DNA of 64,000 nt from Pseudoalteromonas sp. OOF1S-7 (GTDB taxonomy: Bacteria > Pseudomonadota > Gammaproteobacteria > Enterobacterales > Alteromonadaceae), in assembly GCF_022347765.1 (NCBI RefSeq), contig NZ_JAKRFZ010000007.1, forward strand, positions 1-64,000, written 5' to 3'. Below are positions 37,496 to 46,618 of the stretch, piece by piece (the first letter of the stretch is position 1; every line of letters starts with the position of its first letter). Both the position numbers and the translations under genes were made by a program. The notes under the pieces were generated by a model. The model saw only the letters and a program-made list of their open reading frames with translations. It did no database searches and was not told the origin of the DNA.

Positions 37496-38416
37496 CTACA
37501 GGCGTGGAGCTTCGCTGCAATGCTGAGCGACAAATTCACCCGCTTTGTCGCTGAACAAGCGGAAATCTCTGATCCGGCCCGTGGTTTTACGCCACAGTAG
37601 GCCAATTTCACGATATGCATCGGGTTGCGGTGCGGTGGCGACCATAGGTTTGCCATCAAGGATACCGGCGTTCAGTGCCATCTGAGGCAAGAAAGTCACC
37701 CCGTTTTGGTATTCCACCATGCTGAGCAAGGTATGCAGGTTAGCGGCCTCAAAGGGGTTGATACAGGCGCTACGGTTAAGGTGGCAGGCACTGAGCGCAT
37801 GATCTGTCATGCAGTGTTCCCGCTCCAGCAAAAACACGCTTTGCTCCGGTAGCACATTAAAGTCATCCAGCTGCTCGGGTACCTGATACGCCTGATGGCG
37901 GACCAAGGAAAAATGATCCCGGGCAATCACCTGAGTGTGAAACTTTTCGGTTCTGTAGGGCAACGCCAGCATGCCCATATCAATGTGGCCCTGCTCCAGC
38001 TTATCGAGCAAGCGATCACTGGTATCTTCCACCAGCACCAGTTGCAGCTCAGGGAAGGCCTCTTTGCAAAAGCGATATAAAGGCGCTGCAATAAAGCTGG
38101 CGATGGTAGGAATGATCCCTAAAACCAACTTACCTGATAAAGGGTGTTTAAAGCTCTTGGTGAGCTCTACCACGCTGATGGTGTCACCAATAATACGCTT
38201 GGCACGCACCACGACTTCTTCGCCCACATCCGTGAACATTAAACTGCGGTTTTCACGCTCTATCAGTTGGCATCCCAGCGTTTCTTCCAGATTCTGGATG
38301 GCACTGCTCAGCGTTGACTGACCAATAAAACAAGCTTCCGCAGCGCGGCCAAAATGCTGGTGCTGATGCACCGCAATTAAATACTGTAACTGTTTAATGC
38401 TTGGTAAGTTATTCAC
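37496..38416 (-). CDS. oxyR: Hydrogen peroxide-sensing LysR-type regulator OxyR
   Basis: A 306-residue LysR-type protein (E. coli OxyR: 305). The N-terminal winged helix-turn-helix is clear (FGRAAEACFIGQSTLSSAIQ). The effector domain holds C202 and C211 in EREHCMTDHALSAC, the same eight-residue spacing as C199 and C208 of E. coli OxyR, which form the activating disulfide under peroxide. It therefore should activate catalase and peroxidase genes. The start is GTG 38416. It lies downstream of pit on the same strand but behind a terminator. Confidence 0.93.
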   Translation of the reverse strand: MNNLPSIKQLQYLIAVHQHQHFGRAAEACFIGQSTLSSAIQNLEETLGCQLIERENRSLMFTDVGEEVVVRAKRIIGDTISVVELTKSFKHPLSGKLVLGIIPTIASFIAAPLYRFCKEAFPELQLVLVEDTSDRLLDKLEQGHIDMGMLALPYRTEKFHTQVIARDHFSLVRHQAYQVPEQLDDFNVLPEQSVFLLEREHCMTDHALSACHLNRSACINPFEAANLHTLLSMVEYQNGVTFLPQMALNAGILDGKPMVATAPQPDAYREIGLLWRKTTGRIRDFRLFSDKAGEFVAQHCSEAPRL

Positions 38417-38430
38417 TTTTTATACCCACA

Positions 38431-38469
38431 AATAAAAAGACCCCAACACCAAAGGCATTGAGATCTTTT
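38431..38469 (-). terminator. Rho-independent terminator of the pit operon
   Basis: On the minus strand, AAAAGATCTCAA pairs with TTGGGGTCTTTT (12 bp, two G-U pairs) around an 11-nt loop, followed by TTATTT. Confidence 0.8.
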
Positions 38470-38493
38470 CAAGCTAAAAGTCTGTCCTTTCTG

Positions 38494-39762
38494 TTAAACG
38501 CCGAATGCGCTTCTCAGAATGTAGAATATAACAATAGCAAGGGCAGCGCCAACTGGCAATGTGATCACCCACGAAACCACAATGTTTCTGATCACCCCCA
38601 TGTTCAGCGCAGCAATACCGCGTGCCATACCGACACCCAATACCGCACCCACTAACGTTTGTGTGGTTGAGATTGGCAGGCCTGTGCCTGATGCAATAAC
38701 AACCGTAGACGCGGCTGCAAGCTCAGCGGCAAAACCACGGCTTGGTGTCAGGTGAGTAATGCCTTCACCGATAGTTTTGATTACTTTTTTACCCAGCACT
38801 GCCAGACCGACGACGATACCTAAGCCACCCAGTGGCAGGATCCACCACGCCAGCGCCGCTTTCTTGGCAATTTCGCCATTGTGTTCAACAATGTTCACAA
38901 CCGCGGCCAGAGGACCAATCGCGTTAGCCACATCGTTCGAACCGTGCGCGAACGCCATACAGCAGGCTGTCAGTACCATCAAAATCGCAAACACTTTCTC
39001 AACGTTATTAAAGTGCATTTGCTTATCTGCATTCGGGTCTATCTTCAGGCGGTTGATGGCCATTTTACCAACCAAGCCAACCAATACAGCAATACCAATA
39101 GCCAGCGCATAACCTTCGACAGTGCCCAGGTTAACACCAATGTGCTTGAGGCCTTTTTTAATCGTCACCAGAGACATCACAAATCCAGCCAGACCCATGT
39201 ATACAGGAACGAATCGTTTGGCGTTTTCTAATGGCTTGTCGGTGTCAAAGATCAGCTTTTGCGCACTCATAAAGATAAGGTAAGCAATGAAGCCCGAAAT
39301 CGCAGGGGTCACGATCCAGCTACCGACGATACCGGCAACCTTGCCCCACTGAATCGCTTCGCTGCCCACGGCCACTAACGCAAAACCTATGATGGCACCA
39401 ATGATAGAGTGCGTAGTAGACACAGGCCAGCCAAGCATGGACGCTAACAACAACCAGGTACCTGCGGCAAACAGGGCCGAAATCATGCCCAAAACCATGA
39501 GTTCCGGGATGTCCATAAATGGCGTGGCATCGATGATCCCTTTACGGATCGTTGATGTTACCTCACCACCGGCCAGGTAAGCACCGGCAAATTCAAAAAT
39601 CATCGCGATGATGATTGCCTGTTTGATGGTCAGCGCTTTTGAGCCAACCGATGTACCCATCGCATTGGCTACGTCGTTCGCGCCAATGCCATAGGCCATA
39701 AAGAAACCAACTGCGGCCGCAATAATAATCAATAGCGAGCCATAGGATGCAATGATATCCAT
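38494..39762 (-). CDS. Inorganic phosphate transporter, Pit family
   Basis: A 422-residue membrane protein with about ten helices and the family's two inverted repeats. Each repeat carries the signature GANDVANAMGTSVGSKALT (about residues 27-45) and GSNDVANAIGPLAAV (about 275-289). SSTHS-like motifs appear as WPVSTTHSIIGAIIGFALV and GLPISTTQTLVGAVLGVG. Pit proteins import metal-phosphate with protons at low affinity. It is preceded 50 bp upstream by the PhoU-like gene, a common pairing. Sodium-dependent relatives share the fold, so the coupling ion is not certain. Confidence 0.93.
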   Translation of the reverse strand: MDIIASYGSLLIIIAAAVGFFMAYGIGANDVANAMGTSVGSKALTIKQAIIIAMIFEFAGAYLAGGEVTSTIRKGIIDATPFMDIPELMVLGMISALFAAGTWLLLASMLGWPVSTTHSIIGAIIGFALVAVGSEAIQWGKVAGIVGSWIVTPAISGFIAYLIFMSAQKLIFDTDKPLENAKRFVPVYMGLAGFVMSLVTIKKGLKHIGVNLGTVEGYALAIGIAVLVGLVGKMAINRLKIDPNADKQMHFNNVEKVFAILMVLTACCMAFAHGSNDVANAIGPLAAVVNIVEHNGEIAKKAALAWWILPLGGLGIVVGLAVLGKKVIKTIGEGITHLTPSRGFAAELAAASTVVIASGTGLPISTTQTLVGAVLGVGMARGIAALNMGVIRNIVVSWVITLPVGAALAIVIFYILRSAFGV

Positions 39763-39812
39763 TGTAAAACCTTTAATTCTTAACTAATTGTGTGAAGGCA
39801 GATGGTGTACGC

Positions 39813-40490
39813 TTAGCGCGCCAGCATCAGCTCCAGTCGTGAACCTACACGCTCAGCAATGTCTGCCAGCTCGCCGACCCATTCAATGATTTTGTACAAA
39901 AACATCACATCAATCGGATTCAGTTCACTTTCAATGCTGCGTAAACCTCTACGAATACGGATCTGCATCTCATCGGTGTCTTCCTCGATGGCATCCAGTT
40001 CAACGAGCATTTTTTCGACCAGGACAACTTCGCGACCACGGAAACCGGTTTCCAGTAGTTCGTCGAATTCGTTAATGGCTTCTGAGGCTTGTTTGGTCGC
40101 ATCAACACAGCGTGTCAGATACGCCAAAAAGTCGGTTTGAATTGATTCAGGGATCTCCAGTTCACGACCAATCACGCGTCCCGCGATGTCTTTGGCTTTA
40201 TTGGCGATCTTATCTTGGTGGGTAATGAGTTCCAGTAAGTCGGTACGTTCTACTGGCATAAACAGACCACGTGGTAAGTGCAGGCGCACTTCACGCTTTA
40301 ATGTATCTGCTTCTCTTTCCAGGTTACGGATCTGCACACGAAGCGCATCGGCCTCGGTCCACTCCCCTTTGAAGGCATGGTTAAAGAACGGGATCAAGGT
40401 TTCACTGGCTTGATGGACGATCTTAATGTGCTCTTCAATTGGCTTAATAGGAGACTTTGCGAATACTCCTAAAAATGCATTACTAGGCAT
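39813..40490 (-). CDS. PhoU-like accessory protein (TIGR00153/DUF47)
   Basis: A 225-residue helical protein of the DUF47 family (MPSNAFLGVFAKSPIKPIEEHIKIV...), related to PhoU. It shows repeated acidic helices (NLEREADTLKREVRLHLP and DAIEEDTDEMQIRIRRGLR) that bind metal clusters in this fold. Genes of this family usually lie next to pit and are thought to control the transporter. The start is ATG 40490. It forms an operon with pit and is separate from the phoU-pst operon. Confidence 0.9.
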   Translation of the reverse strand: MPSNAFLGVFAKSPIKPIEEHIKIVHQASETLIPFFNHAFKGEWTEADALRVQIRNLEREADTLKREVRLHLPRGLFMPVERTDLLELITHQDKIANKAKDIAGRVIGRELEIPESIQTDFLAYLTRCVDATKQASEAINEFDELLETGFRGREVVLVEKMLVELDAIEEDTDEMQIRIRRGLRSIESELNPIDVMFLYKIIEWVGELADIAERVGSRLELMLAR

Positions 40491-40585
40491 AACTGACCCT
40501 TAAATCATATTAATATGCATGTGCAGGGCGCAATTTTACAGCATTGAGCCAGATTGTGAACGCTTTTTCGTGTGAAGTTCTGATT

Positions 40586-40608
40586 AACGGTACCGAAAAG
40601 GCACCGTT
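40586..40608 (-). terminator. Possible terminator of the pst-phoU operon
   Basis: AACGGTACC (40586-40594) pairs with GGCACCGTT (40600-40608) with one wobble and a 5-nt loop. It sits just after the phoU stop. No T-run follows on the minus strand, so its strength is doubtful. Confidence 0.45.
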
Positions 40609-40620
40609 ATTTGTTACAGA

Positions 40621-41322
40621 TCACAGTGATTTTTCGATATCTTCCTGAGAAGTATGGCGAATATCTTTGCCATTAACGAAATAAATCACATATTCCGCAA
40701 TATTCTGACAGCGGTCCCCGATGCGCTCCAGCGAACGTACCGACCAGATCAGATCCATAATCTTTGGAATAGAACGCGGGTCTTCCATCATATAGGTCAT
40801 GATCTGACGCGTCAGTGCTTCATATTCACGGTCAACTTTGGCATCTTCTTTGTGCACTTCAAATGCACGCTGGGCGTCCATTCGGGCAAAGGCATCCAAC
40901 ACATCATGTAGCATCTGAGAAACCAGACGACCCATGTTTTCAACATTGACCAGTAAGTCCTGTTGATCTTTGGTGAAAGAATCCAGCGCGACTTTTGCAA
41001 TGCGTTCCGCTTCATCACCAATGCGTTCCAGGTCGGCAATGGTTTTAGCAATGGCAACCACCAGACGTAAGTCACTGGCTGCCGGCTGACGCTTAGCAAT
41101 AATGCGGGTACATTCTTCGTCAATGCTCACTTCCATGGCATTAACCTGATAGTCGTTCTCGCTGACTTTGCGGGCCTTGCTTTCATCGCAGTTGCTCACG
41201 GCATCCAGCGCCAGGTTGAGTTGTTGCTCAACCAGTCCGCCCATACTTAATACATGGTTACGAACGTTTTCCAGCTCTTCGTTAAAGCGGCCAGAGATAT
41301 GCTTATTAATATTATGTTCCAT
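40621..41322 (-). CDS. phoU: Phosphate signalling complex protein PhoU
   Basis: A 233-residue helical protein (E. coli: 241) with two three-helix repeats, each with the conserved metal-binding ExxxD pattern (ENDYQVNAMEVSIDEEC, KEDAKVDREYEALTRQ). ERIGDEAERIAK and ERIGDRCQNIAEYVIYF are typical. PhoU links the Pst transporter to the PhoR kinase and shuts off the Pho regulon in phosphate excess. It is the last gene of the pstC-pstA-pstB-phoU operon, 82 bp after pstB. Confidence 0.97.
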   Translation of the reverse strand: MEHNINKHISGRFNEELENVRNHVLSMGGLVEQQLNLALDAVSNCDESKARKVSENDYQVNAMEVSIDEECTRIIAKRQPAASDLRLVVAIAKTIADLERIGDEAERIAKVALDSFTKDQQDLLVNVENMGRLVSQMLHDVLDAFARMDAQRAFEVHKEDAKVDREYEALTRQIMTYMMEDPRSIPKIMDLIWSVRSLERIGDRCQNIAEYVIYFVNGKDIRHTSQEDIEKSL

Positions 41323-41355
41323 AGTCAGTTCCTAATTTGTTTCAACACGGCATCG

Positions 41356-41397
41356 GCGCCTCCTTGTGGAGGCGCTGGCTCAGCGCTTTGCTGAGCC
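41356..41397 (-). repeat. Twin stem-loops between pstB and phoU
   Basis: Two back-to-back perfect 8-bp stems: GCGCCTCC/GGAGGCGC (41356-41363 and 41368-41375) and GGCTCAGC/GCTGAGCC (41377-41384 and 41390-41397). Neither is followed by a T-run on the minus strand. They fill half of the intercistronic gap and may stabilise the upstream pst message or reduce phoU expression. Confidence 0.6.
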
Positions 41398-41404
41398 CAA
41401 TGAA

Positions 41405-42232
41405 TTAACCGTAACGACCAGTAATATAGTCTTCGGTTTTCTTCTTGGTCGGTGTTGTAAACAGAGTATTAGTATCTGAATATTCGATCAGCTCACCCAT
41501 GTACATAAAGGCTGTCTGATCGGATACCCGCGCCGCCTGCTGCATGTTGTGGGTTACGATCACCACGGTGTACTTTTCTTTCAGGTCGTTGATCAGCTCT
41601 TCAATCACCAGAGTCGAGATAGGGTCCAGTGCCGAGGTTGGCTCATCCAGCAACAACACCTCTGGCTCAATCGCAATCGAGCGTGCAATGACCAGACGCT
41701 GCTGCTGACCACCCGACAGACCAAACGCACTGTCGTGCAAGCGGTCTTTCACTTCATCCCATAAAGCGGCACCACGCAGTGAGTGCTCCACCACTTCATC
41801 CAGCTTACGTTTGTCTTTTACACCCTGTAAGCGTAGACCGTAAACCACGTTCTCGTAAATAGACTTAGGGAATGGGTTTGGGCGCTGGAATACCATGCCA
41901 ACATTACGACGCAGAGCCGCTACATCAACGCTTTTATCATAAATGTTGGTGCCGTTTAGGTTTATCTCACCTTCAATACGACAGGTATCGACCAGGTCGT
42001 TCATACGGTTGATACAACGCAATAGCGTCGATTTACCACAACCAGACGGACCAATAAACGCCGTTACCTGACCGCGTGGGATCAACATGTTGATGTTGCT
42101 CAGAGCCTGCTTGTCACCATAGTAAAGGTCAAGGTTTTTGATCTCTAACGCGGTTAGTTCCGGGCTCAAGTTTTCCAGATCCAACTTCTTGCTGGTATCT
42201 GCATTATTTACCTGTGGCGCTACTGTAATCAT
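41405..42232 (-). CDS. pstB: Phosphate ABC transporter ATP-binding protein PstB
   Basis: A 275-residue ABC ATPase. It carries Walker [10 protein letters not shown], the Q-loop [21 protein letters not shown], the signature LSGGQQQRL, Walker [13 protein letters not shown] and the H-loop [13 protein letters not shown] Q-loops and the [30 protein letters not shown] tail are specific to PstB. It powers high-affinity phosphate import through PstC/PstA. It lies 29 bp after pstA. Confidence 0.97.
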   Translation of the reverse strand: MITVAPQVNNADTSKKLDLENLSPELTALEIKNLDLYYGDKQALSNINMLIPRGQVTAFIGPSGCGKSTLLRCINRMNDLVDTCRIEGEINLNGTNIYDKSVDVAALRRNVGMVFQRPNPFPKSIYENVVYGLRLQGVKDKRKLDEVVEHSLRGAALWDEVKDRLHDSAFGLSGGQQQRLVIARSIAIEPEVLLLDEPTSALDPISTLVIEELINDLKEKYTVVIVTHNMQQAARVSDQTAFMYMGELIEYSDTNTLFTTPTKKKTEDYITGRYG

Positions 42233-42261
42233 AAATGTTTACCTATTTAAATACTTTACTA

Positions 42262-43911
42262 TTAGTGCTCTAAAGCTCTGAATTTTTCACGTAGGTGGTT
42301 ACGGATCCCGATTGCAGTGATGTTCAGTGCAATGATCACGGTCACCAGTAAGAAGGCGGTCGCGTAAACCAAAGGACGTGCCGCTTCTACGTTCGGGCTC
42401 TGGAAGCCCACATCATATATATGGAAACCCAGGTGCATAAACTTCCGGTCAAGGTGAATATACGGGAAGTTACCATCCAGCGGCAAGGTTGGTGCCATTT
42501 TCACCACCCCCACCAGCATCAGCGGTGCGACCTCACCCGCAGCACGGGCAACCGCCAGGATCAGACCCGTCATAATTGCCGGACTGGCCATTGGGATGAT
42601 AATCCGCCATAAGGTCTCAGCTTTGGTTGCGCCCAGTGCCAGTGAACCATGACGCACTGTGCTTGGAATACGCGATAAGCCTTCTTCAGTCGAAACAATC
42701 ACCACTGGCAGCGTCAGGATTGCCAGCGTCAGTGCCGACCAGATCACACCTGGCGTACCAAACACCGGACTCGGTGACGCTTCCGGGTAAAACAACGCAT
42801 CGATTGAGCCACCCAGCATGTAGACAAAGAAACCTAAGCCGAATACGCCGTATACGATAGAAGGGACACCCGCCAGGTTAATTACCGCGATGCGGATCAT
42901 CTTAGTCACAGCGTTTTTAGCCGCATACTCGTGCAAATAAATGGCCGCGACTACGCCAAATGGTGTCACAATCACCGCCATCAGCATCACCATAAACACA
43001 GTACCAAAGATGGCCGGGAATACCCCCCCCTCAGTATTTGCTTCACGCGGATCATCGCTGATGAACTTGCCAATCTGCGACATATAATGGCCCACTTTTG
43101 CAAAGAAGCCCATGTCGTTCGGGAACCAGAAATCTAAGACCTGGTATAAAGGCAGTGTTACTTCTTCACCGCGCATGTCGCGCACAACCACTTCGTCGCG
43201 TTTGGCACCATTACGCAGTTCAAACAGGGTTTTCTCTAGCACCTTATATTCATCACGCAGCGCGGCGCGCTGTGCTTCCAGGTCAGCGATGATTTCAGCC
43301 GTCAATTCATTATCCAGCTGATAAGCGCGCTCTTTAAGGCGCAAACGCTCCAGCTCATAGTTAATGTGGCCAATCTCGCCGTTTTGCAGATCCAACGCTT
43401 CTTCATTCAGATCTACGGCACGCTCAACCATCTCTTCCAGCGCTTCTACCGGATTCTCTGTCACCACCTGGCCGTCGCGAATAACACGCTCAACATAGCC
43501 ATAGAAGTTACCATTTTTAGTCCGTTCAAAAACCGCTATCTGCGCAGGCATTGACTGGCTCTGGATGTCGGTGGATAAAATCCAGCGAAAATCCAGTTCA
43601 ACATACTCACGGTTACCGGTTTTTACCAGCAAGCGCTCTATGTACTCGCCAGGATGGTTAGAAAAATCCAGGCCAGTTGCTTCCAGTCGCGACTTAGGCA
43701 CCAGCTCACGGTCGTAGATTTCACCAATCACGGTTTGCTTTTGAACAGAACCTTGCAAGTGCATCTCAACCACTTCAGAAGGCCAGAAAAAGCTCAGGCC
43801 TTTCCACGCTATCATTGCAAGCAGACCCAGTACTGAGATCAAACTGATGCTGACCGCACCGCCTGTCATCCAGATCCACGGAGATCCTGACTTAAACCAC
43901 TGTCTTACCAT
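42262..43911 (-). CDS. pstA: Phosphate ABC transporter permease PstA (long form)
   Basis: A 549-residue permease, much longer than E. coli PstA (296). TM1 is at about 14-38; residues about 45-290 are a large, coiled-coil-rich extracytoplasmic insert. The permease core occupies the last 250 residues, with VIVTPFGVVAAIYLHEYA, the ABC-permease EAA loop LALGATKAETLWRIIIPMASP and GLILAVARAAGEVAPLML. The long form is usual in Alteromonadales and other marine gammaproteobacteria. The start is ATG 43911, 15 bp after pstC. Confidence 0.95.
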   Translation of the reverse strand: MVRQWFKSGSPWIWMTGGAVSISLISVLGLLAMIAWKGLSFFWPSEVVEMHLQGSVQKQTVIGEIYDRELVPKSRLEATGLDFSNHPGEYIERLLVKTGNREYVELDFRWILSTDIQSQSMPAQIAVFERTKNGNFYGYVERVIRDGQVVTENPVEALEEMVERAVDLNEEALDLQNGEIGHINYELERLRLKERAYQLDNELTAEIIADLEAQRAALRDEYKVLEKTLFELRNGAKRDEVVVRDMRGEEVTLPLYQVLDFWFPNDMGFFAKVGHYMSQIGKFISDDPREANTEGGVFPAIFGTVFMVMLMAVIVTPFGVVAAIYLHEYAAKNAVTKMIRIAVINLAGVPSIVYGVFGLGFFVYMLGGSIDALFYPEASPSPVFGTPGVIWSALTLAILTLPVVIVSTEEGLSRIPSTVRHGSLALGATKAETLWRIIIPMASPAIMTGLILAVARAAGEVAPLMLVGVVKMAPTLPLDGNFPYIHLDRKFMHLGFHIYDVGFQSPNVEAARPLVYATAFLLVTVIIALNITAIGIRNHLREKFRALEH

Positions 43912-43926
43912 GTCATCTCACTCCAG

Positions 43927-46161
43927 TTACATTGAGCTGTATTTTTCACGCAGCTGCTGACGTACAAACTCAGCCATCGTGTTAAATACGAAAGTAAAAA
44001 TAAACAATACAAAGGCCGCAAGGAACAGGATCCGATAGTGCGAGCTGCCCACTTCAGATTCTGGCATTTCTACCGCAATGTTCGCCGCCAAGGTACGCAT
44101 CCCCTGGAAGATACTCCAGTCCATAATCGGTGTGTTACCCGTCGCCATCAGTACAATCATGGTTTCACCCACGGCACGTCCGAGGCCCATCATCACCGCC
44201 GAGAAGATCCCCGGGCTGGCTGTCAGTAGCACAACACGCACCAGGGTTTGCCATTGTGTTGCACCCAGTGCCAGTGACCCGTTTGACAGGTGCTTAGGTA
44301 CACTGAATACCGCGTCTTCAGCAATCGAGAAAATCGTTGGGATAACCGCAAAGCCCATCGCAATACCGACAACCAAAGAGTTACGCTGGTCGAACGTCAG
44401 GCCCAGTTCGTTGGTCAGATACTGGCGCACGTTACCGCCAAACATCCAACCTTCAATCACATCACTCATGGCAAAAGACACCCAGCCAACCAGCAGAACC
44501 ACAGGGATCAGCAAGATGGAATGCCAGCCATCAGGCACAAAATGACGGACCACTTTGGGCAGTTTGGTCCAGCCCAGTGCCGTTGCCAAAATGGCCAGCG
44601 GCAACAACAGCAACAGCGCAACGATTGCCGGTAGGTGGCTTTCAATCAAAGGCGCTAACCACAGACCTGCGAGGAAACCCAGGATAACGGTGGGTAACGC
44701 TTCCATAATTTCAACCGTCGGCTTCACCACGCGGCGCAGCTCACTCGACATAAAGTAAGCGGTGTAAATGGCCGCTGAAAGCGCAATCGGTACCGCAAAC
44801 AACATGGCATAGAAAGCGGCTTTAATCGTACCAAATGAAATGGGCACCAATGAGAATTTAGATTCGAAGTCATCACTGGCTGACGTTGACTGCCAGGTGT
44901 ATGCCGGCTCTGGATAGCCTTCATACCACACTTCCTGCCACAACGCAGACCAGGTTACTTCCGGGTGCTCATTGTGCAGTTCAAACACGCTCACCTGATT
45001 GCCTGTAAGCAGCAAGGCCGCATTGGCACGAGGCGAGATAGCGAAGGCATCAATTGCCTGCTCAGCCACTTGGCCGCGCCATAATTCGGCTTCACTGGTG
45101 GTGTAGTACACGCCCAGTTCACCCTTTTCTGTGGTGGTAAAGAAAGTACGACGATAGAACTCACTGTGCACTTTCATGTGCTTACTCTTATCGCTTTCAA
45201 AAGCACGAATTTTGGCAAACTCACGGCCATCGTCCGTGTTTACTTCAAACCACTGTGACACTTCACCATTGTCATTGGCCAGCATCAGTGAGTTGGCTCC
45301 GGCCAGTAAGGCCATGCTGACCAGATTGGCATTTTCTTCGTTGGCCGCTAGCAGCTGAAACTGAGTAACATCATCGGCAAAACGAGTATCAAAAATATAA
45401 ATCTGATTTGCAGAGCGTACAAAAGTACGGGTGGTATCCGGTGAAATCAGTAAGTCATCAATGCGACCGTCAATGGGCAGCTCAGTGCGTGTTACCTGCC
45501 ACTCCAGCTCACCGGTAAACATGTTTTCTTCGGCTACGTATGACGCGAAGATCACCCGTTTGTCGGCAGTCAAAGCAACCACCGCCGTTTTATCTTCGTA
45601 ATGGCTGAAGGCAAACTTTTTCAGTGCCTGCTGCTGCTCATCAACCAGCAACTGCTGACCCGCAAGCGGATAACCCAGGCGAGGTTTCATCACACGCTGG
45701 TTACCCGGAAAGGTGACCACAAAGTTGGGCTTGAGGATCTGCACCTGGCCATTATCAAGACCGTACGCATACTGGCCTAAAAATGGCGCGCTTTTCGCGA
45801 AGCTGGTGATCTGACCATCCAGCTTGGTTTGTAAGGTGCTAACAAGTTTACCTGCACCCTCGCCCTTTACCTGATAAAAATCAACCTGGCCGGTATTATC
45901 CAGCAAGTACGCAATCTCTGTTTGCTCTTCCACCCCGAGCGCGAAGTAACGTTTCTCGGCAGACAACGCAATATCAACCCGCTTTTCGACCTTGGCAGAT
46001 TCGAAAATGGGCTGTACAACGTAAAGCAAATAGAAGAATATCAATAGCAAAGCGACCAATACCATTACCCCACCTGAGGTAATGCCAAACTGGGCAAAGC
46101 GGTCCTTAAAGAGACGGCTTCTATCCGTTTTAAAGGATGGTTTTTGCGGATTGGAAGTCAT
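43927..46161 (-). CDS. pstC: Phosphate ABC transporter permease PstC (long form)
   Basis: A 744-residue permease (E. coli: 319). ATG 46161 is chosen over the TTG immediately before it, because AAAGGG lies 7 nt upstream of the ATG. TM1 is at about 33-55; residues about 60-420 form an extracytoplasmic domain of short beta repeats, propeller-like in appearance. The permease core is at about 430-744, with the EAA loop SLALGATQWQTLVRVVLLTA and GLGRAVGETMIVLMATGN. It is first in the pst operon, with a Pho-box-like site upstream. No pstS is adjacent. Confidence 0.95.
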   Translation of the reverse strand: MTSNPQKPSFKTDRSRLFKDRFAQFGITSGGVMVLVALLLIFFYLLYVVQPIFESAKVEKRVDIALSAEKRYFALGVEEQTEIAYLLDNTGQVDFYQVKGEGAGKLVSTLQTKLDGQITSFAKSAPFLGQYAYGLDNGQVQILKPNFVVTFPGNQRVMKPRLGYPLAGQQLLVDEQQQALKKFAFSHYEDKTAVVALTADKRVIFASYVAEENMFTGELEWQVTRTELPIDGRIDDLLISPDTTRTFVRSANQIYIFDTRFADDVTQFQLLAANEENANLVSMALLAGANSLMLANDNGEVSQWFEVNTDDGREFAKIRAFESDKSKHMKVHSEFYRRTFFTTTEKGELGVYYTTSEAELWRGQVAEQAIDAFAISPRANAALLLTGNQVSVFELHNEHPEVTWSALWQEVWYEGYPEPAYTWQSTSASDDFESKFSLVPISFGTIKAAFYAMLFAVPIALSAAIYTAYFMSSELRRVVKPTVEIMEALPTVILGFLAGLWLAPLIESHLPAIVALLLLLPLAILATALGWTKLPKVVRHFVPDGWHSILLIPVVLLVGWVSFAMSDVIEGWMFGGNVRQYLTNELGLTFDQRNSLVVGIAMGFAVIPTIFSIAEDAVFSVPKHLSNGSLALGATQWQTLVRVVLLTASPGIFSAVMMGLGRAVGETMIVLMATGNTPIMDWSIFQGMRTLAANIAVEMPESEVGSSHYRILFLAAFVLFIFTFVFNTMAEFVRQQLREKYSSM

Positions 46162-46618
46162 CAAAATACCCTTTCATAATCAAACTGCGGCGCATTATAT
46201 TTCATCAAGATGACAGTTGTGTTACACCCTGCTTCAAGTCTGCCCGCTTTTATGGACTCGTTGTTGTCGTAATACTGTGACAGGCCTGTTTCTCTCGCTT
46301 ACAGGTAATCGGTGCGGACAGAGCCGTCCCCAACTTTACACCATAGCGCTGAGTTTGCCTTGTAAAATATCCCCCTGACATTGCAATATCTGAATACGTA
46401 AGGCAGATCCAGGCAAAGCAAAATTTCTCGTTGTCAAAGGAACTTAACACCCAAAGTAAGGTTCGAATTACAGTCAGCGATGTGATTTTTGCATTTTTTT
46501 ACATTGTATCCATTATCGGAAGTAGACAAATAAGTATCATTTACTAGGCTTATAAAGCGATTATTCGCTTTCATTCAGGGCTTAGATACTGAGCCACCAA
46601 TAATAAGAGACATGTGAT
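46162..46618. other. pstC-gcvR-like divergent intergenic region
   Basis: About 457 bases without a supportable gene. The left end holds the Pho box and -10 of pstC. The right end holds a 7-bp hairpin (AAAGCGA 46554-46560 with TCGCTTT 46565-46571), about 50 bp before the rightward gene. I see nothing definite between 46240 and 46500. Confidence 0.6.
46194..46227 (-). promoter_or_regulatory. Pho box and -10 of the pst operon
   Basis: On the minus strand, GTGTAAC (46227-46221), a 4-nt spacer ACAA and CTGTCAT (46216-46210, a perfect half-site) match the PhoB target of two 7-bp direct repeats separated by 4 bp. A perfect TATAAT (46199-46194) follows after exactly 10 bp, the spacing at which PhoB replaces the -35 contact. 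The upstream half-site matches only 4 of 7. Confidence 0.65.

Noticed and set aside
40491..40620. Pho box upstream of the PhoU-like/pit operon
   Set aside because: TTCACAC and TTCACAA strings occur, but no pair of 7-bp repeats with 4-bp spacing is present; pit may not be in the Pho regulon.
46250..46450. Leftward 66-residue frame upstream of pstC
   Set aside because: No ribosome site, odd composition, and it ends inside a non-coding region next to the Pho box; treated as chance.
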